Assembly: GCA_023666835.1 (NCBI GenBank)
Contig: JAMPBJ010000001.1
Coordinates: 1,095,741-1,159,740, forward strand
Direction of reading: 5' to 3'
Length of the DNA: 64,000 nt
DNA from: Bacteroides sp.
GTDB lineage: Bacteria; Bacteroidota; Bacteroidia; Bacteroidales; Muribaculaceae
Both the position numbers and the translations under genes were made by a program. Positions 20,644 through 29,489 of the stretch are shown one piece after another; the first letter of the stretch is position 1; every line of letters starts with the position of its first letter. Below the pieces are notes generated by a model. The model was not told the origin of the DNA and did not search any database. It worked only from the letters and a program-made list of their open reading frames with translations.

Positions 20644-22473
20644 ATGAGCAATCCAGTTTTTGCAATGCCAATCGGCTCGGTTCTTCGGTCGCCCTACTCC
20701 ACCTACGAAGTGCTTCAAGTGCTCGGGTCGGGAGGATTCGGCATCACATATCTGGCCCAATCGCAGACAACGGTGGGCAACATCCCCGTGACCTTCAAAG
20801 TGGCCATAAAAGAGCACTTTTTGCGTTCCGACTGCAGCCGTGATGCATCCGGCACGGGCATCAGCTACCCGACCAGCTCGCGCCAAAAGGTCGAAGCCGC
20901 CTGTCGCGACTTCGTGCGCGAAGCATGCAATCTGCGCTCCATTGCCGGACAGTGCGAAAACATCGTGCGCGTCAACGAAGTGTTTGAGGCCAACGGCACG
21001 GCCTATTATGTGATGGAATATCTCGGCGGCATGAGTCTGCGCGACTATATCCGCACCAACGGTCCGGTGACGGTGGATCGCGCTCTTGAGATCATGATGC
21101 CGGTAATCAACGCCGTGGGCGTGCTCCACTCGCTCTACATCAACCACCTCGACATAAAGCCGGCCAACATAATGCTGGAAAAAAACGAGCGCGGAACTGA
21201 ACGGCCGGTACTCATCGACTTCGGTCTTTCGCGCCATTACAACACCGACGGAGCTCCCACAACGTCGATAGGTATGACAGGCGTGACCGATGGTTTTTCG
21301 CCCATCGAGCAATATTCGGGCATAACCGAATTCTCGCCCGCCAGCGACGTCTACTCACTTGCAGCCACTCTCGTCTACTGCCTGACAGGAAACACACTTC
21401 CTCCGGCTTTGGAGACCAATCGACAGAGTATCGAAGCAATTCTGCCGGCATCGGTGCCTGCAGGACTACGTCAGGTGTTGGAGCGTGCTTTGTCGCTTGC
21501 GCTGGTCAACCGTCAGCCCAACGCTTCGGTATTGGCACAAGAACTTGCTCCTTATGCAGCATCTGCGGCAACTTCTTCAACAGACACCACGACTACCTCT
21601 GTCGCCGGCGATTTCACCAGACCTGTCACTCCAGCCGTCACTCCGATAATATCCGACAATGACCGCAACGACACAGTGATCTCCACCCCTCCCCCTCCAT
21701 CGTCACCTACCCCCGGCTACGGCGCTCCCTCCCCTGTTGAACCGATCCGTTTCGGTGGCAAAAAGAAAAAGAGCGGTGGCTCAGCGGCCTGGATCTATGT
21801 GCTCATCGGTCTGCTCGTGGCTGCAGTGGCCGGAATAGTGGTGTATATGCTGGTCAGCTCCGGCGGCAAGACCGTGGTGCGCGACGACGATGATTTCGAA
21901 TTCACCGATGAAAGCTGGGAAGAACAGACCTCCAGTCCTGCAATGACCGACAACTCCAACCGACCGGTTGAAGCCACAGAAGTCGTTGAAGTAGAGGAAG
22001 TAGCACCCGAATCGACTTACTCATCACTTCAGGGCGATTACGACTTCCTGTTCCAGCAACTCAAACCGGGCACACACGTGAAGTCGCTGAAATGGTCAGG
22101 CAACGTGTTCACTTTCGCACCCAACGGTGAGTGGACCAATCCCTACTACGAAGACTCGCTCACCGACCGCGACTGGAACATATCCAACAGCCGGCGTACG
22201 TCGGAGTACTATACATACAACGGCGACCGCGGCGTGATGGAGTATTACTGGAACGGCGACAACATATCTTCGATCGTCGACAATACCCGTGGATTCACCG
22301 TGTATCGCTACTACAATTCAGACGGCACACTGTCGTCGTCGGTGACTTCCTACCACGATGGCCGTCCCAGCAAGGAGTACACATACACCAACTACAAGTT
22401 TGACAGCAACGGCAACTGGACGTCGCGCAAAGTCAACGGCAACACGGAATCACGAACCATTACATACTATTAG
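20644..22473 (+). CDS. Membrane-anchored eukaryotic-like Ser/Thr protein kinase
   Basis: 609 residues from MSNPVFAMPIG at 20644; an in-frame ATG at 20605 is an alternative, only about 15 bases after the likely transcription start. The N-terminal kinase domain (about 15-300) has the P-loop GSGGFGITYLA, the VAIKE lysine, catalytic HLDIKPANIML with Asp170, DFGLSRH and the ASDVYSLAATLVYCLTG helix. A Pro-rich linker, a KKKKS stop signal and one membrane span (about 382-406) follow. The outer C-terminal part (about 450-609) has short Tyr/Asp/Gly-rich repeats such as YYNSDGTLSSSVTSYHDGR and YKFDSNGNWTSR, resembling YD-type beta repeats. Together they suggest a receptor kinase sensing envelope ligands. 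A lipoprotein gene follows 32 bases downstream. Confidence 0.88.
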   Translation: MSNPVFAMPIGSVLRSPYSTYEVLQVLGSGGFGITYLAQSQTTVGNIPVTFKVAIKEHFLRSDCSRDASGTGISYPTSSRQKVEAACRDFVREACNLRSIAGQCENIVRVNEVFEANGTAYYVMEYLGGMSLRDYIRTNGPVTVDRALEIMMPVINAVGVLHSLYINHLDIKPANIMLEKNERGTERPVLIDFGLSRHYNTDGAPTTSIGMTGVTDGFSPIEQYSGITEFSPASDVYSLAATLVYCLTGNTLPPALETNRQSIEAILPASVPAGLRQVLERALSLALVNRQPNASVLAQELAPYAASAATSSTDTTTTSVAGDFTRPVTPAVTPIISDNDRNDTVISTPPPPSSPTPGYGAPSPVEPIRFGGKKKKSGGSAAWIYVLIGLLVAAVAGIVVYMLVSSGGKTVVRDDDDFEFTDESWEEQTSSPAMTDNSNRPVEATEVVEVEEVAPESTYSSLQGDYDFLFQQLKPGTHVKSLKWSGNVFTFAPNGEWTNPYYEDSLTDRDWNISNSRRTSEYYTYNGDRGVMEYYWNGDNISSIVDNTRGFTVYRYYNSDGTLSSSVTSYHDGRPSKEYTYTNYKFDSNGNWTSRKVNGNTESRTITYY

Positions 22474-22505
22474 ACAAACTCTTAATCAATTTATAAGTCA
22501 AAGCA

Positions 22506-23177
22506 ATGAAAAAACTGTTGTTAATCCTTTCGGTCGTGGCACTCGTTGGCATGACATCGTGTAAGAAATCACATAAACCGATCTACGACGACGAAGCCGA
22601 TGAGGTGGAAGCCGTGGATGAAGAGCCAGAACCGGTGGTCGAAGAAGCCACACCGATGGAAATGAAATTTGAAATATCGGGCGTGGTAGGCAAATACCCC
22701 ATCGACATGCTTCTGGTGATGCACTCCAATGGTGAGATCAGCGGCAAATACCGCTACACCAAAAGCGGCAACGGCGACTGGCTGCTGATATCGGGAGTCA
22801 TGAACTCAGACCACACTAAAATGCAGATCGTGGAGAAATACGACGGAAAGATCACCGGCGACTGGCAACTCGACATCAACTCGCTTGAGCCCAATGTCAA
22901 CATCTCCGGAAAAATGACCAACTACAAAGGCAAAGACTTCCCCGTGCAGCTTACAGGCAAGCAGGGTGTAGCCTCCGAGGGCACCTACAGCATTGACGAC
23001 GAATGGGGCTCGCTCCTTGAAATCCTTCAATCCACCGACGTCAACGAAGCTGTCGATGCCATCAACTCTGCCATCGAAGAGGTCAGCGATGAGGACGTGG
23101 AAGCGGCTCTCGACATTCTCGACAAAAGCGTCAAAACCGCTCGGGCCATCAACACTGCATCCAAAATGTTTTACTGA
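22506..23177 (+). CDS. Lipoprotein of unknown function, downstream of the kinase
   Basis: 223 residues. Signal peptide MKKLLLILSVVALVGMTSC ends in a lipobox with the acylated Cys19. A very acidic linker (DDEADEVEAVDEEPEP) leads to a beta-rich domain (about 50-160: FEISGVVGKYPIDMLL, GEISGKYRYTKSGNGDW, NISGKMTNYKGKDFPV) and a helical tail. The strands are spaced like a small barrel. It is 32 bases after the kinase gene and shares its terminator, so it may be a partner or substrate of the kinase; this is only inferred from the order. Confidence 0.7.
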   Translation: MKKLLLILSVVALVGMTSCKKSHKPIYDDEADEVEAVDEEPEPVVEEATPMEMKFEISGVVGKYPIDMLLVMHSNGEISGKYRYTKSGNGDWLLISGVMNSDHTKMQIVEKYDGKITGDWQLDINSLEPNVNISGKMTNYKGKDFPVQLTGKQGVASEGTYSIDDEWGSLLEILQSTDVNEAVDAINSAIEEVSDEDVEAALDILDKSVKTARAINTASKMFY

Positions 23178-23200
23178 TTCACGTTTTTAACCAACAAACA

Positions 23201-23236
23201 ATCGGCCCCGCAACGATCGCGGGGTCGATTTTTTTT
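23201..23236 (+). terminator. Terminator of the kinase-lipoprotein unit
   Basis: ATCGGCCCCGC (23201-23211) pairs with GCGGGGTCGAT (23219-23229, one G-T pair) and is followed by a run of T. Confidence 0.9.
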
Positions 23237-23269
23237 ATATTAAGCAACAGATGGAATGAAGAAATTGTG

Positions 23270-23277
23270 TAATTTTG
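23270..23277 (+). promoter_or_regulatory. -7 element of the CobW-family gene
   Basis: TAATTTTG fits TAnnTTTG, 28 bases before the ATG at 23306. No clear -33 element. No palindromic zinc-regulator site was recognised. Confidence 0.5.
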
Positions 23278-23305
23278 GTATTGAAATTACATTTTACCAG
23301 AGACT

Positions 23306-24556
23306 ATGACAAACAAAGAAATACCCGTACTGCTGCTGACCGGATATCTCGGTAGCGGCAAGACCACACTGCTCAACTACATACTCGGCAATCGCCAAGG
23401 CATCAAGGCCGCAGTGATAGTCAATGACATAGGCGAAGTCAACATCGACGCATCACTCATCCAGAAGGGGGGTGTTGTGGGTCAGGACCAAAGTCAGGAC
23501 GACCTGGTGGCATTGCAGAATGGATGCATCTGCTGCACTCTGAAGATGGATCTGGTGGAACAGATAGCCGACCTGGCAGCCACCGGCAAGTTTGACTACA
23601 TAGTGATCGAGGCAAGCGGCATCTGCGAGCCCGGTCCTATAGCCCAGACCATCTGCTCCATACCACTGATGGACGAGAAATACAACCGCGGCGCCACTCC
23701 CAAGCTCGACTGCATAGCTACAGTGGTCGACGCGCTTCGTCTTCGCGACGAATTCGGTTGCGGCGAAGCCTTGCAAAACAAAGATCTGACCGACGACGAT
23801 ATCGAAAATCTGATCATCGAACAAATAGAATTTTGCAACGTGATCATCATCAACAAGGCATCAGAAGTGACGCCCGACGAACTCCGTCGCGTCACGGCTA
23901 TCATCAGAGCCATTCAGCCGTTGGCCAAAATCATTACCACCGACTACTGTCGGGTGGATCTCGACGAAATCGTAGGCACCGGTGCGTTCAATTTTGAAAA
24001 GGTGGCCACTTCCGCAGCATGGGTCCGCGAACTTGAAGGACACCACGACGAGGAAGAGGAGCATGAGCATGAACATCATCACGACCACCACCACGAACAT
24101 GACCATGAGCATGAGCATGAGCACCATCATGAGCATGGCGAGAACTGCACTTGCGGCCACTGCCACCACCATCACGGCGAGGAGGGCGAGGCCGAGGAAT
24201 ATGGCATACAGACGTTCGTCTACTATCGCCGCCGCGGATTTGACCTCAACCGCTTTGACTATTTCGTGGGCAAGCAATGGCCGTCCGAAGTGATCCGCAC
24301 AAAAGGCATACTCTACTTCACGAGCAACGACGACATGTCGTATCTCTTCGAACAGGCCGGACGTCAGAAGAAACTGACCCAGGCAGGACTATGGTATGCA
24401 ACAGCTCCTGAAGAAGAGCTCGAACGACTGATGGCAACCGAGCCGGGGCTGATGAACGACTGGGATCCGAAGTATGGCGACCGCATGGTGAAACTCGTAT
24501 TCATCGGCCGCAACATGGATCGCAAAGCCATTGAAGACGCACTCGACATGTGCTGA
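23306..24556 (+). CDS. CobW/COG0523 family GTPase with a His-rich metal-binding loop
   Basis: 416 residues. The N-terminal GTPase half has the P-loop GYLGSGKTTLLN, the CxCC metal site GCICC at 74-77 and the N/TKxD-like INKASE. The C-terminal CobW domain is present (ILYFTSNDDMSYLFEQAGRQ). Between them, residues about 246-292 are nearly all His, Glu and Asp with CTCGHCHHHH, a loop for holding several metal ions. Family members deliver zinc or other metals to client proteins in the cytoplasm, often during metal shortage. Neighbours give no hint of the client. Confidence 0.9.
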   Translation: MTNKEIPVLLLTGYLGSGKTTLLNYILGNRQGIKAAVIVNDIGEVNIDASLIQKGGVVGQDQSQDDLVALQNGCICCTLKMDLVEQIADLAATGKFDYIVIEASGICEPGPIAQTICSIPLMDEKYNRGATPKLDCIATVVDALRLRDEFGCGEALQNKDLTDDDIENLIIEQIEFCNVIIINKASEVTPDELRRVTAIIRAIQPLAKIITTDYCRVDLDEIVGTGAFNFEKVATSAAWVRELEGHHDEEEEHEHEHHHDHHHEHDHEHEHEHHHEHGENCTCGHCHHHHGEEGEAEEYGIQTFVYYRRRGFDLNRFDYFVGKQWPSEVIRTKGILYFTSNDDMSYLFEQAGRQKKLTQAGLWYATAPEEELERLMATEPGLMNDWDPKYGDRMVKLVFIGRNMDRKAIEDALDMC

Positions 24557-24563
24557 CGCAGCA

Positions 24564-24950
24564 CTATTTCGAAGGCGATGACGGAAGGAAAGCGAAGTAG
24601 ACGGCGGCCACGAGCAGAAGGAAAGCCACAAGGTGGTTCCAGCGCAGATGCTCGCCACGAAACACCAAGGTGACAATCGTGGTAAACACCACCAGAGTAA
24701 TGGCTTCCTGAACTACCTTGAGCTGCATGAGCGTGAAAGGTCCGCCGTTGCCGGCATAGCCGATTCGGTTGGCCGGAATCATGAAACTGTATTCGGCAAG
24801 CGCTATAAGCCACGAAAACAATATGACAGCATAGAGAGGCCAGTTGGCCGACACACCGCTTTCCTGAAGTTTCAGATGCCCATACCAGGCGAAGGTCATG
24901 AAGATGTTTGACACGATCAGAAGTAAAAGGGTTGTCAGTGCGGCGCTCAT
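24564..24950 (-). CDS. DMT-superfamily membrane protein (DUF486)
   Basis: 128 residues with four membrane helices and the conserved DUF486 text NIFMTFAWYGHLK, NRIGYAGNGGPFTLMQLKVVQEAITLVVF. The family belongs to the drug/metabolite transporter group of small half-transporters; no substrate is known. It converges on the CobW gene with 7 bases between stop codons, and has its own promoter on the other side. Confidence 0.88.
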   Translation of the reverse strand: MSAALTTLLLLIVSNIFMTFAWYGHLKLQESGVSANWPLYAVILFSWLIALAEYSFMIPANRIGYAGNGGPFTLMQLKVVQEAITLVVFTTIVTLVFRGEHLRWNHLVAFLLLVAAVYFAFLPSSPSK

Positions 24951-24993
24951 GATTGCAGGATGTGTAGAAGATGATGGTTCACAAAAAACTGTG

Positions 24994-25025
24994 CAAAATT
25001 AGAAACTGTTTGGAAATAATACAAA
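24994..25025 (-). promoter_or_regulatory. Promoter of the DUF486 gene
   Basis: Minus strand: -33 TTTG (25022-25025), 20-base spacer, -7 TAATTTTG (24994-25001). The spacing is ideal. The -33 touches the likely start codon of the divergent lipoprotein gene at 25028. Confidence 0.7.
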
Positions 25026-25027
25026 TG

Positions 25028-25666
25028 ATGCAACGCAAACCTGTATATTTGATAATAGCCGCACTGACAGCGGCCATGGCAGCCGGTGGTTGTGGCGGCT
25101 CAGACGACACTGCATCGGAGGCCGATTCGCTACGTAGTGATTCGCTACGTCGGGTCGAGGAAATGGCCCGCATGGCGGCTCGGTGCGATTCGCTTCGGGC
25201 CGACTCTCTTCGATCCGATTCACTTCGCCGCGACTCGCTGTTCGCCGCTTCGGCTCTTACCTACTCCGACTTCTTCCTTGCAGGATCGCCGATAAGGTTT
25301 GTGGGCGAATCGCACCTGATTGCCAATCTTGAAGCGAAAGGCTACGAAGTGGTAGGCCGACAGACGCACAATGTGGCTTCCAACAATGGCGAGGGCACGA
25401 CATCGGCCACCGATTATCGGTTGCTCTGGGGTGGCGACTCAGCGTCAACAAGCATCACGATTCGCTACAGCGAAACCTATCACCCGATCGCCATCGACTA
25501 CACCAACGACCGACACCCGGCCATGCTCATCGAATCGCTGCGCAACAACGGCTTTGCCGACGATGCCACCGGCAATCTCGCGCATCAGTCAAACACGGAC
25601 TATTCCGGCGCCACCGTCACCCGCTCAGGCCGCCGCATAGTGATCGAGCGAGTCTTCAGCTTCTGA
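25028..25666 (+). CDS. Lipoprotein with a DSLR repeat linker
   Basis: 212 residues from the Met at 25028 (MQRKPVYLIIAAL); the frame is open 57 bases further up without a signal-like start. The signal ends in MAAGGC, a plausible lipobox. Residues about 30-72 repeat the unit DSLR/DSLRR five times with only Ser, Leu, Arg and Asp between (ADSLRSDSLRR, CDSLRADSLRSDSLRRDSL), predicted as a long charged helix. The C-terminal domain (about 75-212) has no family I recognise. Helical linkers of this kind could span the periplasm. The repeat is also visible in DNA as GATTCGCTACGT-type units. Confidence 0.68.
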   Translation: MQRKPVYLIIAALTAAMAAGGCGGSDDTASEADSLRSDSLRRVEEMARMAARCDSLRADSLRSDSLRRDSLFAASALTYSDFFLAGSPIRFVGESHLIANLEAKGYEVVGRQTHNVASNNGEGTTSATDYRLLWGGDSASTSITIRYSETYHPIAIDYTNDRHPAMLIESLRNNGFADDATGNLAHQSNTDYSGATVTRSGRRIVIERVFSF

Positions 25667-25737
25667 TCACCCGGCCAACTGCATCTACATTTTATAAGAC
25701 GTAAAATCACCGTCTCGTTTTTGCCCATCCTAAACAC

Positions 25738-25773
25738 AGCAGCTCCCCCGGCCGATGGCCGGAGGAGCTGTGT
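25738..25773. terminator. Hairpin between converging lipoprotein and gapA genes
   Basis: AGCTCCCCCGGCC (25741-25753) pairs with GGCCGGAGGAGCT with one mismatch, loop GAT. On the + strand it is followed by a weak GTGTGTTTTG, so it may end both genes. No long T run on either side. Confidence 0.55.
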
Positions 25774-25805
25774 GTTTTGAAGTTAAATTATTGGAGTCGG
25801 ACTGA

Positions 25806-26837
<1,032 letters not shown>

Positions 26838-26900
26838 TTATAAGTGTCTTGGTGTTTAGTGTTTTGTCTTTGATTATGAACAAGGGTGCTTTTAGCGACA

Positions 26901-26908
26901 CAAAAGTA
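26901..26908 (-). promoter_or_regulatory. -7 element of gapA
   Basis: TACTTTTG on the minus strand, giving a leader of about 75 bases. The region upstream is A/T-rich and shared with the divergent mscL promoter; no clear -33 element at 19-21 bases. Confidence 0.55.
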
Positions 26909-26960
26909 ATCATAATTTTTTTGTTTTGCAATTGATTATTACACCCATTAGGCAATTTTT

Positions 26961-26991
26961 TTTGCAGAGAACCATTTTTTGTATATTTTTG
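26961..26991 (+). promoter_or_regulatory. Promoter of mscL
   Basis: -33 TTTG at 26961-26964, 19-base spacer, -7 TATTTTTG at 26984-26991. It falls between the upstream in-frame Met and the real start, which supports starting mscL at 27046. Confidence 0.75.
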
Positions 26992-27045
26992 TTGAATGTT
27001 AGAGCGTTAGTAAAACAAAATCATAACCTAAAAATACTCATCTAT

Positions 27046-27474
27046 ATGTCGTTTTTAAAAGATTTTAAGGAGTTTGCCATGAAAGGCAACGTGATCGACA
27101 TGGCTGTCGGTGTTATCGTGGGCGGTGCTTTCGGTAAGATTGTCAGCTCTTTGGTCGACGACATCATCATGCCGTGTGTCACCGTGATGACCGGCGGCGA
27201 TGGATTCAAAAACATGAAATATGTGATCACTCCCGCCAAGGAAGCGCTTGTCGAGGGTCAGGCAGCCGTAGAAGAAGTGGCTATCAACTATGGCATGTTT
27301 ATCCAAAACATCGTCGATTTCTTCATCATAGCGCTGAGCATTTTTGTTGCTCTCAAAGTGGTGATGAAATTCAAGAAGAAGGAAGAGGAAGTGGCCGCCG
27401 AGCCCGAAGCACCCTCTAAGGAAGAAGTTCTGCTGACCGAAATCCGCGACATCCTCAAAAACCAGCAGAAATAA
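27046..27474 (+). CDS. mscL: Large-conductance mechanosensitive channel
   Basis: 142 residues from ATG 27046 ([43 protein letters not shown] contains the family signature). Longer frames upstream would start before the promoter. TM1 is about 18-45, TM2 about 82-105, with the amphipathic N-terminal helix and a charged C-terminal bundle (KKKEEEV). It opens on hypo-osmotic shock to release solutes from the cell. Single-gene unit with terminator. Confidence 0.95.
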   Translation: MSFLKDFKEFAMKGNVIDMAVGVIVGGAFGKIVSSLVDDIIMPCVTVMTGGDGFKNMKYVITPAKEALVEGQAAVEEVAINYGMFIQNIVDFFIIALSIFVALKVVMKFKKKEEEVAAEPEAPSKEEVLLTEIRDILKNQQK

Positions 27475-27496
27475 TCCCACCTCATTCAAATCATAA

Positions 27497-27540
27497 GCGA
27501 GGGGCTGTGTCACCATTGACGCAGCTCCTCGTTTTTTTTT
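27497..27540 (+). terminator. Terminator of mscL
   Basis: CGAGGGGCTGTGTC (27498-27511) pairs with GACGCAGCTCCTCG (to 27531) with wobble pairs, followed by nine T. Confidence 0.88.
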
Positions 27541-27556
27541 GAAATTCCCAGTAACT

Positions 27557-27815
27557 TTTGTATGGCGCGAATTGTAGGAGTGTCGGCACTTTTATTTGAA
27601 ATTGCCGAGTATTGAACTTCGATTGATTTGACGCATAGCTGACAAAGTAGCTTTGTATGGCGCGAGTTGTAGGAGTGTCGGCGTCCTCGCCGACACGCGT
27701 CGGAATATGAATGTTGTCCAATAATGGCAATCTGCATTATAGGCTGCATGTAGGTGTCCCCCGATGGTAATCTACGTTAGAGGCTGCGTGTCGGCGAGGA
27801 CGCCAACACTCCTAC
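27557..27815. repeat. Cluster of REP-like palindromic repeats
   Basis: The block 27541-27979 holds no gene. Two 31-bp direct copies beginning TTTGTATGGCGCGA(A/G)TTG lie at 27557-27587 and 27652-27682. The second continues as a perfect palindrome GTGTCGGCG-TCCT-CGCCGACAC (27675-27696). An inverted copy of the core is at 27787-27815 (GTGTCGGCGAGGACGCCAACACTCC). Between them are two diverged copies of an ATGG(C/T)AATCT unit (about 27724 and 27764). A fragment of the same core, TAGGAGTGTCGGCG, also occurs at 11535-11548. Confidence 0.8.
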
Positions 27816-27911
27816 CGGTCAAGCCTCTTCTTTAAAATTACTTACGCAACGTACACAATATTTGATCACCAATACAAAAACATACTGCAATTAACATTTT
27901 TTTACAACAAA

Positions 27912-27942
27912 TTTGCATTTTTATTAATTTTTATTAAACTTG
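27912..27942 (+). promoter_or_regulatory. Promoter of the lipoprotein gene at 27980
   Basis: -33 TTTG at 27912-27915, 19-base spacer, -7 TAAACTTG at 27935-27942 (one base off consensus). Confidence 0.65.
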
Positions 27943-27979
27943 CAACGATCACATTTCTCTCAACCAAAAACTCCCTCCC

Positions 27980-28810
27980 ATGAAAAAATTTTATCTATTA
28001 AAACTCCTCTCTACTGTTTTTTGCGTGTTCTGTTTGATGGCTTGTGGCACAGACACAGTTGATGATCCTCAAGTCGATGATCCTATCACTTCAAACGGAG
28101 ATCCATACACCAGTGGGGATGATTCTGAAAGCGAGGTGAAAGAGCCGGAACCATTAAATCCCGAGATTCGGCCGATAATATCTGCCGGGAAGAAATGGGT
28201 TACTGAGACGGTCACCGTCTATGGGTCTGTAGTTCAAACTTCTTCCTCCATTTGCACTGAAATGATAGTTGGCGACACTATCATTGATGGCATTAAAGCT
28301 AAAACTACATACAGAATATATAATGATGAACTTACCACTAAATGGACTCCGATATATGAGCAAGATGGTGTAGTGTATCGTTATTTCTTCACTACAAATT
28401 GCGACGCAAAAGGATGGACTCCTGTCTATAGCATAAGTTCAAAAAATGAAGAGCAATATGGCGTAGAATACGACAATGTGATTGCCGTAAGTCGAGGAAC
28501 CATAGAAGTTATGGGCAAACTGCGACGTGCGGTGAAATACAAAACGACATGCGAGAATTATTGCTTAAAACATTACAGGAATGACTACGCCATCGAAGGA
28601 ATAGGATTCGTTTATGGCTCTCAGCCAGAATTTTATCGTGGATCTACCGTTAAGCCAACCGGCTTCTACGGCAAGTGGAAAGTTCATCTTTTGTATTGCT
28701 ACGACGGCGATGAGCTGATATTTGACCACGAAACCTTTGACCCCTCTACATATAAGGAGATCGAGGTGTATTCCGAGTGCGGCCCGGACACATACACAGA
28801 ATATTATTAA
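27980..28810 (+). CDS. Lipoprotein of unknown function
   Basis: 276 residues. The signal peptide ends CLMACG, a good lipobox (Cys22). An acidic low-complexity linker (about 25-60) precedes a beta-rich domain with a KKWVTETVTVYG start, conserved-looking Tyr/Trp positions and four Cys in the second half (two in TTCENYCLKHY). This resembles the repeated small secreted proteins of gut Bacteroidales but I cannot name a family. The gene is AT-richer than its neighbours, has its own promoter and lies next to a repeat cluster, so it may be recently acquired. Confidence 0.65.
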   Translation: MKKFYLLKLLSTVFCVFCLMACGTDTVDDPQVDDPITSNGDPYTSGDDSESEVKEPEPLNPEIRPIISAGKKWVTETVTVYGSVVQTSSSICTEMIVGDTIIDGIKAKTTYRIYNDELTTKWTPIYEQDGVVYRYFFTTNCDAKGWTPVYSISSKNEEQYGVEYDNVIAVSRGTIEVMGKLRRAVKYKTTCENYCLKHYRNDYAIEGIGFVYGSQPEFYRGSTVKPTGFYGKWKVHLLYCYDGDELIFDHETFDPSTYKEIEVYSECGPDTYTEYY

Positions 28811-28842
28811 GACCCTGAAATTTTTTGATATGGGGACTTAGT

Positions 28843-29487
28843 TTATTTGCGACCAAAGTCGGCTGGGATTTCGCCCCAGTTTTCGGTGTCCCATTTCAGC
28901 ACTCGGTTGGCGGGTGTGTGGGTCTGCAACCAGTTTTCGGCGCGCGCTATCAGTTGGCGGATCTTCAGATTCGACTCTGTTGGTGTGATTGAGGTCTTGG
29001 CATGGCGGTTGCGCACCCAGGCCATGGCCGTGCGCGAATCGGAATAGATGGTGATATCGGGGCGATGGATCTTGTCGAACCAAGCGAGGGCATGCACGAT
29101 GGCCAGAAACTCGCCTATATTGTTGGTGCCGTCGGCCAGCGGCCCAACGTGGAAGAGCTGCGCACCGGTGGAGATGTCGACACCACGGTATTCCACCGGA
29201 CCGGGATTGCGTGAACAGGCGGCATCGACGGCTATCGAACCGGGCACAATTTCGGGTATGGCATCGTAGTTGACTATCTTGGTTTTGCGAGCGGCGAGTC
29301 CGCGAAACAATCCGAGATGCTCATTGGGATCGCCGCGGTAGGCCTCGATAGCAGCCTCACGGTTGGTGAACGATTTGAACCGCGCTCCGGGGAAGTTTTC
29401 GGTCTGCAGCTTGCACTCCTCCCAGGAATCGAACACACCGGTGTCGTGTCCGGCCCACACCACATAATATTTCTTTGATGGCGCCAT
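28843..29487 (-). CDS. Ribonuclease HI with N-terminal hybrid-binding (viroplasmin-like) domain
   Basis: 214 residues from MAPSKKYYVVWAGHD at 29487; longer frames run into the preceding gene. The first 50 residues are the RNA/DNA-hybrid-binding domain (YYVVWAGHDTGVFDSWEECK, FKSFTNREAAIEAY). The RNase H fold follows with the acidic residues in AVDAACSRNPG, NNIGEFLAIVHAL, IYSDSRTAMAWV and the final KWDTENWGEIPADFGRK. It removes RNA from hybrids in the cytoplasm. It starts 2 bases after the stop of the upstream dehydrogenase homologue, so both are one unit. Confidence 0.93.
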   Translation of the reverse strand: MAPSKKYYVVWAGHDTGVFDSWEECKLQTENFPGARFKSFTNREAAIEAYRGDPNEHLGLFRGLAARKTKIVNYDAIPEIVPGSIAVDAACSRNPGPVEYRGVDISTGAQLFHVGPLADGTNNIGEFLAIVHALAWFDKIHRPDITIYSDSRTAMAWVRNRHAKTSITPTESNLKIRQLIARAENWLQTHTPANRVLKWDTENWGEIPADFGRK

Positions 29488-29489
29488 GA

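Noticed and set aside
24041-24180. Tandem CATGAGCATGA-type repeats as a CRISPR or VNTR locus
   Set aside because: They encode the His-rich loop of the CobW protein in frame; spacing is codon-based, with no spacers.
26926-27045. N-terminal extension of mscL
   Set aside because: It would start upstream of a consensus promoter; the conserved MscL start is at 27046.
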